Of a stretch of 12,383 nt of DNA, positions 1-6,176 are shown in pieces. This DNA comes from JANPGR01 sp031424015 (GTDB lineage: Bacteria > Patescibacteriota > Minisyncoccia > Phycocordibacterales > UBA1006), in NCBI GenBank assembly GCA_031424015.1, contig JANPGR010000061.1, positions 1 through 12,383 on the forward strand, given 5' to 3'. The notes beneath the pieces were generated by a model. The model ran no database searches, was not told the DNA's origin, and worked only from the letters and a program-made list of their open reading frames with translations. Numbering within the stretch: the first letter of the stretch is position 1; each line of letters starts with the position of its first letter. Made by a program: the position numbers and the translations under genes.

Positions 1-339
1 AAAGAGGAACTTGTTGAGGATTTGGTTTGGCTATCAACTCTACCTATCTTCCATACTGACACCTATCGTATGTACATTCACGCTTATGCTGACCCCCAGA
101 AGGATGCCTATCAATTTTCTAAACATGATGCTCTATGGAAACGCTATGACAATACGAATGACGTAGGTTGGCGTGGTAGACACGTAGTACATGGACACAC
201 GCCACAGAAAGAACCTTTGCTACTAAGCAATCGTACTAATCTTGACACGGGGGCTAACTGGTCTGGTAATCTGTCTGTAGGAGTCTTTGATGATAGTCTT
301 GCAGGTGGCCCTATTGAAGTAATAAAGGTTAAACTATGA
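1..339 (+). CDS. Calcineurin-like (PPP-type) metallophosphatase, C-terminal part
   Basis: The reading frame is already open at base 1, so the N-terminus lies outside the window; 112 residues are visible. Two stretches match the second half of phage Ser/Thr protein phosphatases of the PPP/calcineurin-like family. One is a His-Ala segment (MYIHAYADP) followed by an 'ALWKR' block, as in the family's 'HAG...LLW.R'. The other is the metal-binding VHGHTP motif, followed by an N-x(3)-LDTGA segment. The N-terminal GDxHG and GNHE metal ligands would be upstream and cannot be checked. Lambda-type phage phosphatases of this kind remove phosphate from Ser, Thr or Tyr residues, or from small substrates; the substrate here is unknown. 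The stop overlaps the next start (ATGA), so the two are probably translationally coupled. Family call is fairly secure, exact role is not. Confidence 0.8.
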   Translation, partial: KEELVEDLVWLSTLPIFHTDTYRMYIHAYADPQKDAYQFSKHDALWKRYDNTNDVGWRGRHVVHGHTPQKEPLLLSNRTNLDTGANWSGNLSVGVFDDSLAGGPIEVIKVKL

Positions 340-497
340 CTAGAGAAGATATAGAATATGTGGTAGACTGCTATGGTGTGAATAAGATTCTATCTGACCA
401 CAACCTGACTAAGATTAATGTACTAGAGATTCTAGAGGAACTACACTATGTAGACCTAGAGAAATATCTAGAGAAAGATATAGAAGAATATGGGTGA
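336..497 (+). CDS. Small acidic hypothetical protein (53 aa)
   Basis: The ATG at 336 overlaps the stop of the phosphatase gene as ATGA and has an AAAGG ribosome-binding site at 324-328, about 7 nt upstream. The product is 53 residues, rich in Glu, Asp, Leu and Tyr, and mostly predicted helical by eye: MTREDIEYVV at the start, then LTKINVLEILEEL and a charged C-terminal LEKYLEKDIEEYG. No signal peptide, membrane segment or known motif is visible. It ends 8 nt inside the next gene, continuing the chain of overlapping small genes. I do not recognise the family. The DNA is unusually rich in the tetranucleotide CTAG (five copies in 162 nt). Confidence 0.6.
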   Translation: MTREDIEYVVDCYGVNKILSDHNLTKINVLEILEELHYVDLEKYLEKDIEEYG

Positions 498-711
498 AGA
501 TTGGTCTGATAGTGTTTACTACCGAAACTGTGACAGACTTAAAAGCATGACTGATCTAGAAAAGACTCATTTAGATTTTATCTGTGGTGCAGTAGCTAAC
601 TACGCTCATCACTCTCAAAATGGCAGTTACTGTAGCCCTAATAGGTTGTTTGCACTAGCTGTAGTGGATTTGTATAAAGAATGGAATGAAGTGGTGATGA
701 ATCATGAGTAA
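490..711 (+). CDS. Hypothetical protein (73 aa)
   Basis: The ATG at 490 lies inside the end of the preceding small gene, an 8-nt overlap that suggests coupled translation; the purine-rich stretch before it is only a weak ribosome-binding site. The product is a soluble-looking 73-residue protein. It has a central helical segment (LEKTHLDFICGAVANYAHH), a Cys/Ser/Asn-rich turn (NGSYCSPNRL), and a hydrophobic helix ending in LYKEWNEVVMNHE. Three cysteines (C14, C32 and C48) do not form an obvious zinc-binding pattern. No membrane segment or catalytic motif is seen. It ends 5 nt before the MazG gene, so it sits in the same operon. Function unknown. Confidence 0.6.
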   Translation: MGEDWSDSVYYRNCDRLKSMTDLEKTHLDFICGAVANYAHHSQNGSYCSPNRLFALAVVDLYKEWNEVVMNHE

Positions 712-716
712 ATATC

Positions 717-1097
717 TTGGCTAAATGGGGTGGTTACACAAGAGACGACTGTAAAGCTGAAAACCCTGTAGTGGACCTAAACAATGCACTAGACCAATAC
801 CAAAAGAGTTGTCTAGAGACTGCCATCTATCCTAAAGATAAAGCCTTAGTTTATCTTGCACTAAAACTATCTGGTGAAGCTGGTGAGGTGGCAGAGAAGG
901 TAGGTAAGAATCTACGCGATGGGGGTCAACTAGATGATCAACTACTAGCTAAGGAACTAGGTGATGTAATGTGGTATGTAGCAGTATTGGCAGAGCATCT
1001 AGGTTATGACCTGAGTGAGATAGCAGAGATGAATATCAAGAAACTTAAAGACCGTAAAGAGCGTGGTGTTCTTGGTGGCAGCGGCGATTCCCGTTAG
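717..1097 (+). CDS. MazG-like nucleoside triphosphate pyrophosphohydrolase
   Basis: The 126-residue product carries the metal-binding signature of the MazG/all-alpha NTP pyrophosphohydrolase superfamily: E54-A-G-E57, then E80-L-G-D83 about 22 residues later (EXXE...EXXD). The latter sits in a segment reading ELGDVMWYVAVLAEHLG. The C-terminal KLKDRKERGVLGGSGD tail is also typical of phage MazG-like proteins. These enzymes hydrolyse NTPs or dNTPs to NMP and pyrophosphate using Mg2+; roles in nucleotide-pool cleaning or lowering host ppGpp are proposed for phages. The length suits a single-domain form. The start is a TTG at 717 with a weak GAG 9 nt upstream; no in-frame ATG occurs before residue 85, inside the active-site helix, so TTG is favoured. 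Its place just upstream of ribonucleotide reductase fits dNTP metabolism. Confidence 0.88.
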   Translation: MAKWGGYTRDDCKAENPVVDLNNALDQYQKSCLETAIYPKDKALVYLALKLSGEAGEVAEKVGKNLRDGGQLDDQLLAKELGDVMWYVAVLAEHLGYDLSEIAEMNIKKLKDRKERGVLGGSGDSR

Positions 1098-1111
1098 AAA
1101 GAAAAGATAAA

Positions 1112-1285
1112 ATGACTAAGCGACAAAAGAAACAAGACCCTCTACCTACTATTGATACCCGATATGATAATTTACTAGAGCAAGTAGAACTACTACTCAT
1201 TCAGGGTATCCTACATAATATGCGACCACAAGAAATTAAGATGAAGTTTGATCACATTCGGGTGGGTATAACTACAGATGAATAA
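1112..1285 (+). CDS. Small basic hypothetical protein (57 aa)
   Basis: A 57-residue frame from ATG 1112 to TAA 1285 fills the gap between the MazG gene and ribonucleotide reductase and overlaps the reductase start (ATG at 1278) by 8 nt. The N-terminus is strongly basic (MTKRQKKQD). A leucine-rich helix follows (NLLEQVELLLIQGILHNM), then a segment RPQEIKMKFDHIRVG. The ribosome-binding site is poor, only a purine-rich tract. No family is recognised. Its overlap with the reductase start suggests coupled translation, and the arrangement is consistent with a small accessory or DNA-binding protein, but this is not shown by any motif. Confidence 0.55.
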   Translation: MTKRQKKQDPLPTIDTRYDNLLEQVELLLIQGILHNMRPQEIKMKFDHIRVGITTDE

Positions 1286-3547
1286 TTATCTACCAAGTGA
1301 CTATGAGCAATTTATTGCGACCTCTCGTTATGCCCGTTGGCGAGAGGAGGATAACCGTAGGGAGACTTGGCCTGAGACTGTACAGCGGTTTATGACTAAT
1401 GTGGTTGGCTCTAAGGTTGACGGTATCACCTATCTCGAAATTGAACAAGCCATTCTAAGTCTAGAAATTATGCCTTCCATGCGGGGTATGATGACAGCAG
1501 GTGCAGCTATGGATAGAGATAACACATCTGCCTATAATTGTGCATATCTTGCTATAGATGATATTCGTGCATTCGATGAAGCTATGTTTATTCTTCTTTG
1601 TGGGACAGGTGTGGGTTTCTCAGTTGAACGTCAGTATATCCAGAAGCTACCAGAAGTGCCACAAACACTTTTTGCTAATGGTTCTGTGATCTTTGTTAAG
1701 GATAGCAAGGAAGGTTGGGCTAAGGCTCTCAGAAAGCTTGTAGCAGCCCTCTACGATGGTGTAGTGCCTACTTTTGATACATCTATGGTTCGTCCAGCAG
1801 GTGCCCGTCTAAAGACCTTTGGTGGACGTGCTAGTGGCCCCGGTCCTCTGCGTGATCTATACTCTTTTGTGGTTAACATCTTCACTCAGGCTCGTGGCCG
1901 TAAGTTGACTTCAGAGGAAGTACATGACATTCTTTGCAAGATTGGTGAAGTAGTTGTAGTTGGTGGTGTACGTAGATCAGCTATGATTAGTCTGTCAAAT
2001 CTGTCAGATAATCGTATGCGACACGCCAAATCTGGCAACTGGTGGGAGAACAATGGCTATCGGGCACTAGCTAATAACTCTGTAACCTACACAGAGAAAC
2101 CCGACATGAAGTCATTTTTGCGTGAGTGGACAGCCCTTGTAGAAAGTGGTTCAGGTGAACGTGGTATCTTTTCTCGACCAGCTAGTGTTAAGCAAGCAGC
2201 TAAAAATGGTAGACGTAATCCTAACTTTGACTTTGGTACGAATCCGTGCTGTTTTTCAGGTGACATGCAACTTCTTACTAAAAGTGGCTATAAAAACTTT
2301 AGTCATCTAGCTGGCCATGATGTTGATGTTGTAAACTTAGATGGTACAATTACACGAGGTTCTGTCTGGTCATCAGGTTATAAACCTACGGTCAATGTGA
2401 CGTTTGTTAAACGACCTTCAATCAGAGTTACTGATGATCATATATTTATGACAAACACCGGAGAAGAAGTTCAAGCTAAAGATTTGCAGGGTAAACGATT
2501 GATGCCCTACATTGAAATGGCCGATAGCCAAATTGCAACGGAGGACTTTCTAGCTGGTTTTATCTTGGGTGATGGAAACCTCAATCGTGCAAATAGCGAA
2601 GATCACAAAGGTATTGAGGTTTACTTTAATAAGACCAAGGATGCTGATTTGATTGAACACTACTGCCCCGGCTTAGCGTCTAAAGGTTGGTATTCCAGAG
2701 AGGCTAAAGGGGTAGCGACAGAGTTTAAACTACCAAAGATGACTATTGGCAGTCGAGGTTATCCAGAGTCACTCCACACAGTAATGGCGCTACAAGGTCT
2801 TTATTCTGCAAACGGCAGTGTAATCAAATACGGAAGGGTGGCCCTAAAATCTATTGATCATTCTCAAATTCTAGGGGTAAAAACTTATCTTGCAAACCTA
2901 GGTATCAATTCTAACATTACCACAAACAAACCTACAAAGGTTCAGTTTTCAAATGGTGAGTATATCTGCAAAGAGTCATTTGATCTTAACATTAGTCAAT
3001 ATGAGAGTCTTCTCTTGTTTACTAAACTTGTAGGGTTTGGACAATCTTATAAGCGTGAGCAACTTAAAGATATGCTTATCCGACGCGCACCTTATGTTGT
3101 ATCTGTTGTGGAAGCACCAGTGACAGAGGTGTTTGATTTCAGTGAGCCACTTACTCACTGGGGTGTCGTAGAGGGTTTTGTGGTACATAATTCTGAAATT
3201 ATCCTGCGACCTAATCAATTTTGTAATCTGACCGAGGTAGTTGTACGTGCCACAGATACACTAGACAGTCTTAAGCGTAAGGTTAAGCTAGCCACAATCT
3301 TGGGCACTATCCAATCAACCTTTACTCACTTCCCTTACCTACGTAAAATCTGGAAGGATAACACTGAAGAAGAACGACTGCTAGGTGTATCTCTGACTGG
3401 TATTATGGATAGCAAACTCCTCGTAGATACTCATAGGTATGGTGATCTAGAGAACGTCCTAGATGAAATGAAACAAGTGGCTATTACTACAAATAGTGTG
3501 TGGTCAAGTAAGTTGGGTATCCAACAGTCTACAGCTATCACTTGCGT
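1278..3547 (+). CDS. nrdJ: Ribonucleotide reductase, class II (B12-dependent), exon 1 with in-frame intein
   Basis: This is the first exon of a monomeric adenosylcobalamin-dependent ribonucleotide reductase, which makes deoxyribonucleotides via a cobalamin-generated thiyl radical. By analogy with the Lactobacillus enzyme, visible active-site elements are Cys88 in SAYNCAYL (redox pair), the finger-loop N322-P323-C324 (radical cysteine), E640 after the intein, and C649 in PNQFCNL (redox partner). The start at 1278 is preceded by GGGTGGG at 1260-1265. Residues 325-638 are an intein; removing it rejoins the invariant NPC and SEI. Translation of unspliced RNA would stop at 3552, giving 758 residues ending TAITCVN. 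In homologues the sequence continues 'KPSGTVSQL', which is found at 4343 after a group I intron. With exon 2 the frame is 948 codons including stop (947 aa), and the mature enzyme 633 aa. Confidence 0.95.
2250..3191 (+). mobile_element. Intein with LAGLIDADG endonuclease domain, inside the reductase
   Basis: The 314-residue insertion (reductase residues 325-638) starts with Cys (CFSGDMQLLTKSGY, block A) and ends VVHN before Ser639 (block G, with penultimate His, terminal Asn and a +1 Ser). Block B is present as T385-x-x-H388 (VTDDH). All residues needed for protein splicing therefore appear intact. Between the splicing halves are two LAGLIDADG-type motifs, LAGFILGDG at 425-433 and LQGLYSANG at 505-513, so this is a large, potentially mobile intein. 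In the second motif the acidic residue expected at position eight is Asn512, which may cripple cleavage. The insertion point lies between the radical cysteine and the catalytic glutamate, so the enzyme must be inactive until the intein is spliced out. Confidence 0.95.
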
Positions 3548-4341
3548 TAACTAATTAGCGCCCTTATATAGAAATGTATAAGTGAAAACCTTGTGAATTG
3601 CTGGAAAACCCTAACGTAAAGTCGAGGGCAATCAGCAGCCAAGCTTGGGCCGAAAGGTTCCTTGAAGGTTCAACGACTATCCCTGAAGAGGGAGTAGGAT
3701 CAAGTGATCCGAAGCGCAAGGCACCCGTAAGGGTGATGATATAGTCTAGTCTGCATAGAGATATGCAGTAGTTTTAAGGTCTAACAAATGTTTTACGTAT
3801 ACAAGTTAATCAATACACTAAATCAGAAATATTACTACGGCTACACAAATAATGTAAAACTGAGGTTAAATAACCATAGATATTTTACTAACTCAGGTAG
3901 AAAATCTAAACTTTATAGTAGTATGCGTAAACATGGTTTTGATAAATTCTCTTGTGAAGTTGTGTTTGAATCACCAGATAGGGATTTGGCATTAGCTAAA
4001 GAGGTTGAACTTATCTGTCTTTCTGATCCAAACTGTCTAAACTTGGCAGAAGGTGGTGAAGGTGGTTATGTAGTACCTAAGTCTGAAAAAGAGGCTTGGA
4101 GAAACAAACTAAAAGACAAACGGGTTGGGCGAAAGCCTGCACTTGGTATGAAGCACTCAGAAGAAAATAAATTGGTGTTTGGAACTTACGGTAAACTGCG
4201 TTGGGATATTTATGGAAGATACCCCGCAGATATAGTAAACCATTCTTTCAAACAAGCTAATGAGAAGTTTGGTATAAGTAAAACCCACTACTATAGACTC
4301 TTAAAACAGGCCAAGATTAACGAACTTGGTTGAATACAACG
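3548..4341 (+). ncRNA. Group I self-splicing intron (td-like, subgroup IA), in the reductase gene
   Basis: The exon/intron junctions follow from structure. P1 is a 7-bp hairpin, GCGUUAA (3544-3550) with UUAGCGC (3555-3561). It places the required U.G wobble at T3547, the last exon base. The exon-2 bases UAA (4342-4344) can form P10 with UUA (3555-3557), and the intron ends with G4341. Other helices read directly: P2 3563-3568/3577-3582; P3 3589-3595/3715-3721; P7 GACTAT 3675-3680 with ATAGTC 3741-3746; extra stems P7.1 (3681-3692) and P7.2 (3697-3710) typical of subgroup IA; P8 3722-3735 with a GTAA loop; P9 3751-3768 with a GAGA loop. The core from about 3669 to 3747 closely resembles that of the T4 td intron as I recall it. 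Excision restores the reductase frame exactly. Confidence 0.93.
3788..4333 (+). CDS. GIY-YIG homing endonuclease encoded by the intron
   Basis: The 181-residue product begins with the GIY-YIG nuclease signature in the form YVY (3-5) and YYG (16-18). It continues with the catalytic-type R26 (KLRLNNH), an E72/E74 segment (AKEVELI), and N85 in NLAEGGEGG, matching the order in I-TevI. The C-terminal part carries a NUMOD3-like DNA-binding stretch (about 103-128, GRKPALGMKHSEENK) and a helix-turn-helix-like segment (about 152-172, KFGISKTHYYRLLK). Such enzymes cut intronless alleles to spread the intron. AAGG at 3776-3779, 8 nt before the ATG, is a good ribosome-binding site, so it can be made from the unspliced transcript. 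It lies after P9, in the 3' periphery, unlike T4 td where the frame is in the P6 region. It appears intact. Confidence 0.92.
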   Translation: MFYVYKLINTLNQKYYYGYTNNVKLRLNNHRYFTNSGRKSKLYSSMRKHGFDKFSCEVVFESPDRDLALAKEVELICLSDPNCLNLAEGGEGGYVVPKSEKEAWRNKLKDKRVGRKPALGMKHSEENKLVFGTYGKLRWDIYGRYPADIVNHSFKQANEKFGISKTHYYRLLKQAKINELG

Positions 4342-4915
4342 TAAGCCATCGGGAACAGTATCTCAGTTGGTTGATAGTGCGTCCGGTATCCATGCCCGCC
4401 ATAGCCCTTACTATATTCGTACAGTTCGTGGTGACAACAAAGACCCTCTAACACAGTTTATGATTGATCAAGGTATCCCTAATGAGCCTGATGTAATGAA
4501 GCCTGATGCTACTACAGTATTTAGCTTCCCTCGTAAGGCCCCTGAAGGCGCTATCACAAGAAATGATATGACAGCCCTTGAACAACTTGATTTGTGGCTT
4601 ATCTATCAGAGATACTGGTGTGAACACAAACCATCTATCACAGTATCTGTAAGGGATCACGAGTGGATGGAAGTAGGTGCGTGGGTATACAAGAACTTTG
4701 ATGAGGTATCAGGTATATCATTTTTGCCACACAGTGAACATACTTATCAGCAGGCACCATATCAAGAGATTGATCAGTTGACATATGAAACTGCACTTGC
4801 TAAGATGCCTACTAGGATTGATTGGTCTAAGCTATCAGATTATGAAAAAGAAGATACTACTAAATCAAGTCAGACGTTTGCTTGTGTAGGTAGTTGTGAA
4901 ATTGTGGACGTATAA
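4342..4915 (+). CDS. nrdJ: Ribonucleotide reductase, class II, exon 2 (C-terminal part)
   Basis: The base T4342 completes the valine codon split by the intron. The protein then reads KPSGTVSQLVDSASGIHARH, the conserved continuation of the class II reductase barrel, and runs 190 residues to the stop at 4913. The C-terminus ends ACVGSCEIVDV; the pair C938/C942 of the unspliced-intein precursor is in the position of the C-terminal redox-shuttle cysteines that re-reduce the active-site disulfide, although the spacing is C-x3-C rather than the C-x4-C of the Lactobacillus enzyme. No start codon or ribosome-binding site suits independent translation: the first in-frame TTG at 4367 would delete the KPSGT loop. 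It is therefore an exon and not a separate gene. Confidence 0.93.
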
Positions 4916-4941
4916 TATCTTATATGAGGGAAAATAGTAAT

Positions 4942-5508
4942 ATGGTTATAGGTACAAATTTAGGTGGTTATGATTATGGTGCTGAGGTAAAGTATGATCT
5001 AAATAAAGCTGACCTACTAGATACTGCGAGCAAAGGGGCACCTGACATAGTTGTAGATGTCATGCAAGAGTTGGAAGATTGGCAATCAGATCAACAACAG
5101 TCCACCTTTTCTTTTACGGATGATAACGTTTTAGCTAAACGTGCTAGTGTAGGTATCTCGCTAAATCATATTGAAAAATTTGGGTATACACCCTACGGCT
5201 ATCCCCGTAAGACCCCTGATGGTGGTCCCCAAGAATACTATGACCTACCACCAGATGCAGTAACCCTTAATGATCTTATTGAGTTTAAGTCTTACAGCCA
5301 ATGGCTAGGGGATACTGCACATCTCTTTAACATCTTCAAAGCTGCATGGCGATGGGGTATCAAAGAAGGGACCTCTAAAGAGTATGATGCCCGTAAGTTC
5401 ATCTACTCTGGGGCTAGGTTGCTTATGCACTATGCAGGCGTAGAGGCTACTCGTGAGACACTACAAAAGATGCTTGATGATCCACAATTTAACAATAGGG
5501 ATAAGTAG
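4942..5508 (+). CDS. Hypothetical protein, DUF3310-like C-terminal half (188 aa)
   Basis: Two in-frame ATGs are possible, at 4924 and 4942. The second is favoured because GAGGG at 4926-4930 lies 11 nt before it, while the first has no ribosome-binding site. The N-terminal third is acidic and low in motifs. The second half reads YYDLPPDAVTLNDLIEF, then HLFNIFKAAWRWGIKEGTS, then KEYDARKFIYSGARLLMHY. The hydrophobic-FN-x-KAxWRxG-K pattern followed by a DxxK helix recalls phage DUF3310 proteins (often labelled 'nucleotide kinase' without firm proof), but the match is from memory and weak. It follows the reductase stop by 26 nt and so is probably co-expressed with it. A role in nucleotide metabolism is plausible but unproven. 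Confidence 0.7.
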   Translation: MVIGTNLGGYDYGAEVKYDLNKADLLDTASKGAPDIVVDVMQELEDWQSDQQQSTFSFTDDNVLAKRASVGISLNHIEKFGYTPYGYPRKTPDGGPQEYYDLPPDAVTLNDLIEFKSYSQWLGDTAHLFNIFKAAWRWGIKEGTSKEYDARKFIYSGARLLMHYAGVEATRETLQKMLDDPQFNNRDK

Positions 5509-5592
5509 AAGCTATTGTATGTTGGATTGCACTATGTTTCTTAGTTAGTTTTGTAGCAGCTAAAGTGGTTGAGTGGTCTATGGGGGATATTG

Positions 5593-5781
5593 ATGATGAT
5601 TAAAGGTATCTTAATCCTAATGCTACTTTCGGGTGAAACTAAAAGTTTTGAAGCTGAACAAGTGTTCCCCGATATTCTCAGTTGTAAAGTTAAGGCTGTT
5701 GAGACTATATTAAAACTGCATACTGACCCTAAGATTGTGGGTATTGGTTTTACCTGTGAACCAGCAGGTATTCCCTCATGA
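5593..5781 (+). CDS. Small secreted or membrane-anchored protein (62 aa)
   Basis: The start is placed at ATG 5593 because GGGGG at 5582-5586 gives a good ribosome-binding site 6 nt upstream; an extended frame from TTG 5569 is possible but has none. Residues 2-13 (MIKGILILMLLS) form a short hydrophobic stretch after one lysine, resembling a signal peptide or anchor. The rest is soluble and contains two cysteines, C31 and C55 (LSCKVKAVE and GFTCEPAG), which could form a disulfide in the periplasm. Small phage proteins of this layout (signal, Cys, about 20-25 residues, Cys) are common and uncharacterised. Its stop overlaps the next start (ATGA). Function unknown. Confidence 0.6.
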   Translation: MMIKGILILMLLSGETKSFEAEQVFPDILSCKVKAVETILKLHTDPKIVGIGFTCEPAGIPS

Positions 5782-5870
5782 AACTAGACGTTCCTGCATG
5801 GTTATGGTATAGTATGCTCTTCCTGTCGGGTTGGGCTACCGCTGATATCTTACTAGCCATCTTGAGATAA
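5778..5870 (+). CDS. Tiny single-span membrane protein (30 aa)
   Basis: This 30-codon frame starts at an ATG overlapping the previous stop (ATGA) and ends in TAA just where the convergent terminator begins. The product, MKLDVPAWLWYSMLFLSG followed by WATADILLAILR, is almost entirely hydrophobic after four residues and could span the inner membrane once. AGCAGG lies about 10 nt upstream as a possible ribosome-binding site. Tight packing between a coupled upstream gene and the terminator supports it being real, but such a short frame could occur by chance. Confidence 0.45.
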   Translation: MKLDVPAWLWYSMLFLSGWATADILLAILR

Positions 5871-5920
5871 AAAAAAAGACCCGGTAGAGCCTTTCGCGAG
5901 AGGCTCTACCGGGTCTTTGC
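5868..5920. terminator. Bidirectional intrinsic terminator between convergent operons
   Basis: A perfect 18-bp stem (5875-5892 with 5901-5918) closes an 8-base loop containing the palindrome TCGCGA. On the - strand the hairpin is followed by nine T (A tract 5869-5877), a strong terminator for the tail/lysis operon. On the + strand it ends in TTT with further Ts nearby (5916-5926), a weaker terminator for the metabolism operon. It occupies the only gap between the two converging gene blocks. Confidence 0.93.
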
Positions 5921-5930
5921 ATTTGGTCTA

Positions 5931-6176
5931 CTACTTGTAGTTATTATTTTGTCTGTAAAGGTCTTTTAGTTCTTGTCGGATATCCTTTAGATCATCCTTC
6001 AGTTCTTTGAATATCTCACGTTCTTCTTGTCTACGAGTCTCTCTAGCTTCAGCATCTTGTTGTAGGAGTTTAATAGCTTCCTCATTAACTAAAACCTTAC
6101 GTATTAATAGGACAAAGGCAGCTACCACAGAAGCTATTACAGCAGCAATAAGTTTATCTAACCACTCTACAAACAC
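5931..6176 (-). CDS. Probable holin (single N-terminal membrane span plus coiled coil)
   Basis: The 81-residue product has a hydrophobic segment at about 8-30 (LIAAVIASVVAAFVLLI, then RKVLV). A long charged helix at about 31-76 (EEAIKLLQQDAEARETRRQ and FKELKDDLKDIRQELKDLY) looks like a coiled coil. This plan is seen in small phage holins and XhlA-like membrane proteins that form the inner-membrane lesion at lysis. The start is GTG 6176, with an AAGGTGGG-type site just upstream. Its GTG overlaps the TAG of the o-spanin gene, so the three membrane genes are coupled. It is the last gene before the terminator. Call rests on topology and neighbours; it could be another small membrane protein such as an antiholin. 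Confidence 0.6.
   Translation of the reverse strand: MFVEWLDKLIAAVIASVVAAFVLLIRKVLVNEEAIKLLQQDAEARETRRQEEREIFKELKDDLKDIRQELKDLYRQNNNYK

Noticed and set aside
2976..3218. 80-codon - strand frame inside the intein
   Set aside because: It is a shadow of the intein coding strand, has no ribosome-binding site, and the + strand protein there is clearly functional sequence.
3669..3684. A GGTTCAA...CC stretch resembling a tRNA T-arm
   Set aside because: It is the junction leading into P7 of the group I intron; no acceptor or anticodon arm surrounds it.
3552..4367. Reductase as two separate genes, or as a pseudogene interrupted by a stop
   Set aside because: A complete group I core with matching P1 and P10 joins TGCGT to TAAGCC and restores the conserved CVKPSGT sequence in frame.
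5502..5603. Programmed frameshift from the 4942-5508 gene into the downstream membrane frame
   Set aside because: The target frame has a TAA at 5502-5504 just before the overlap and no slippery sequence is visible.
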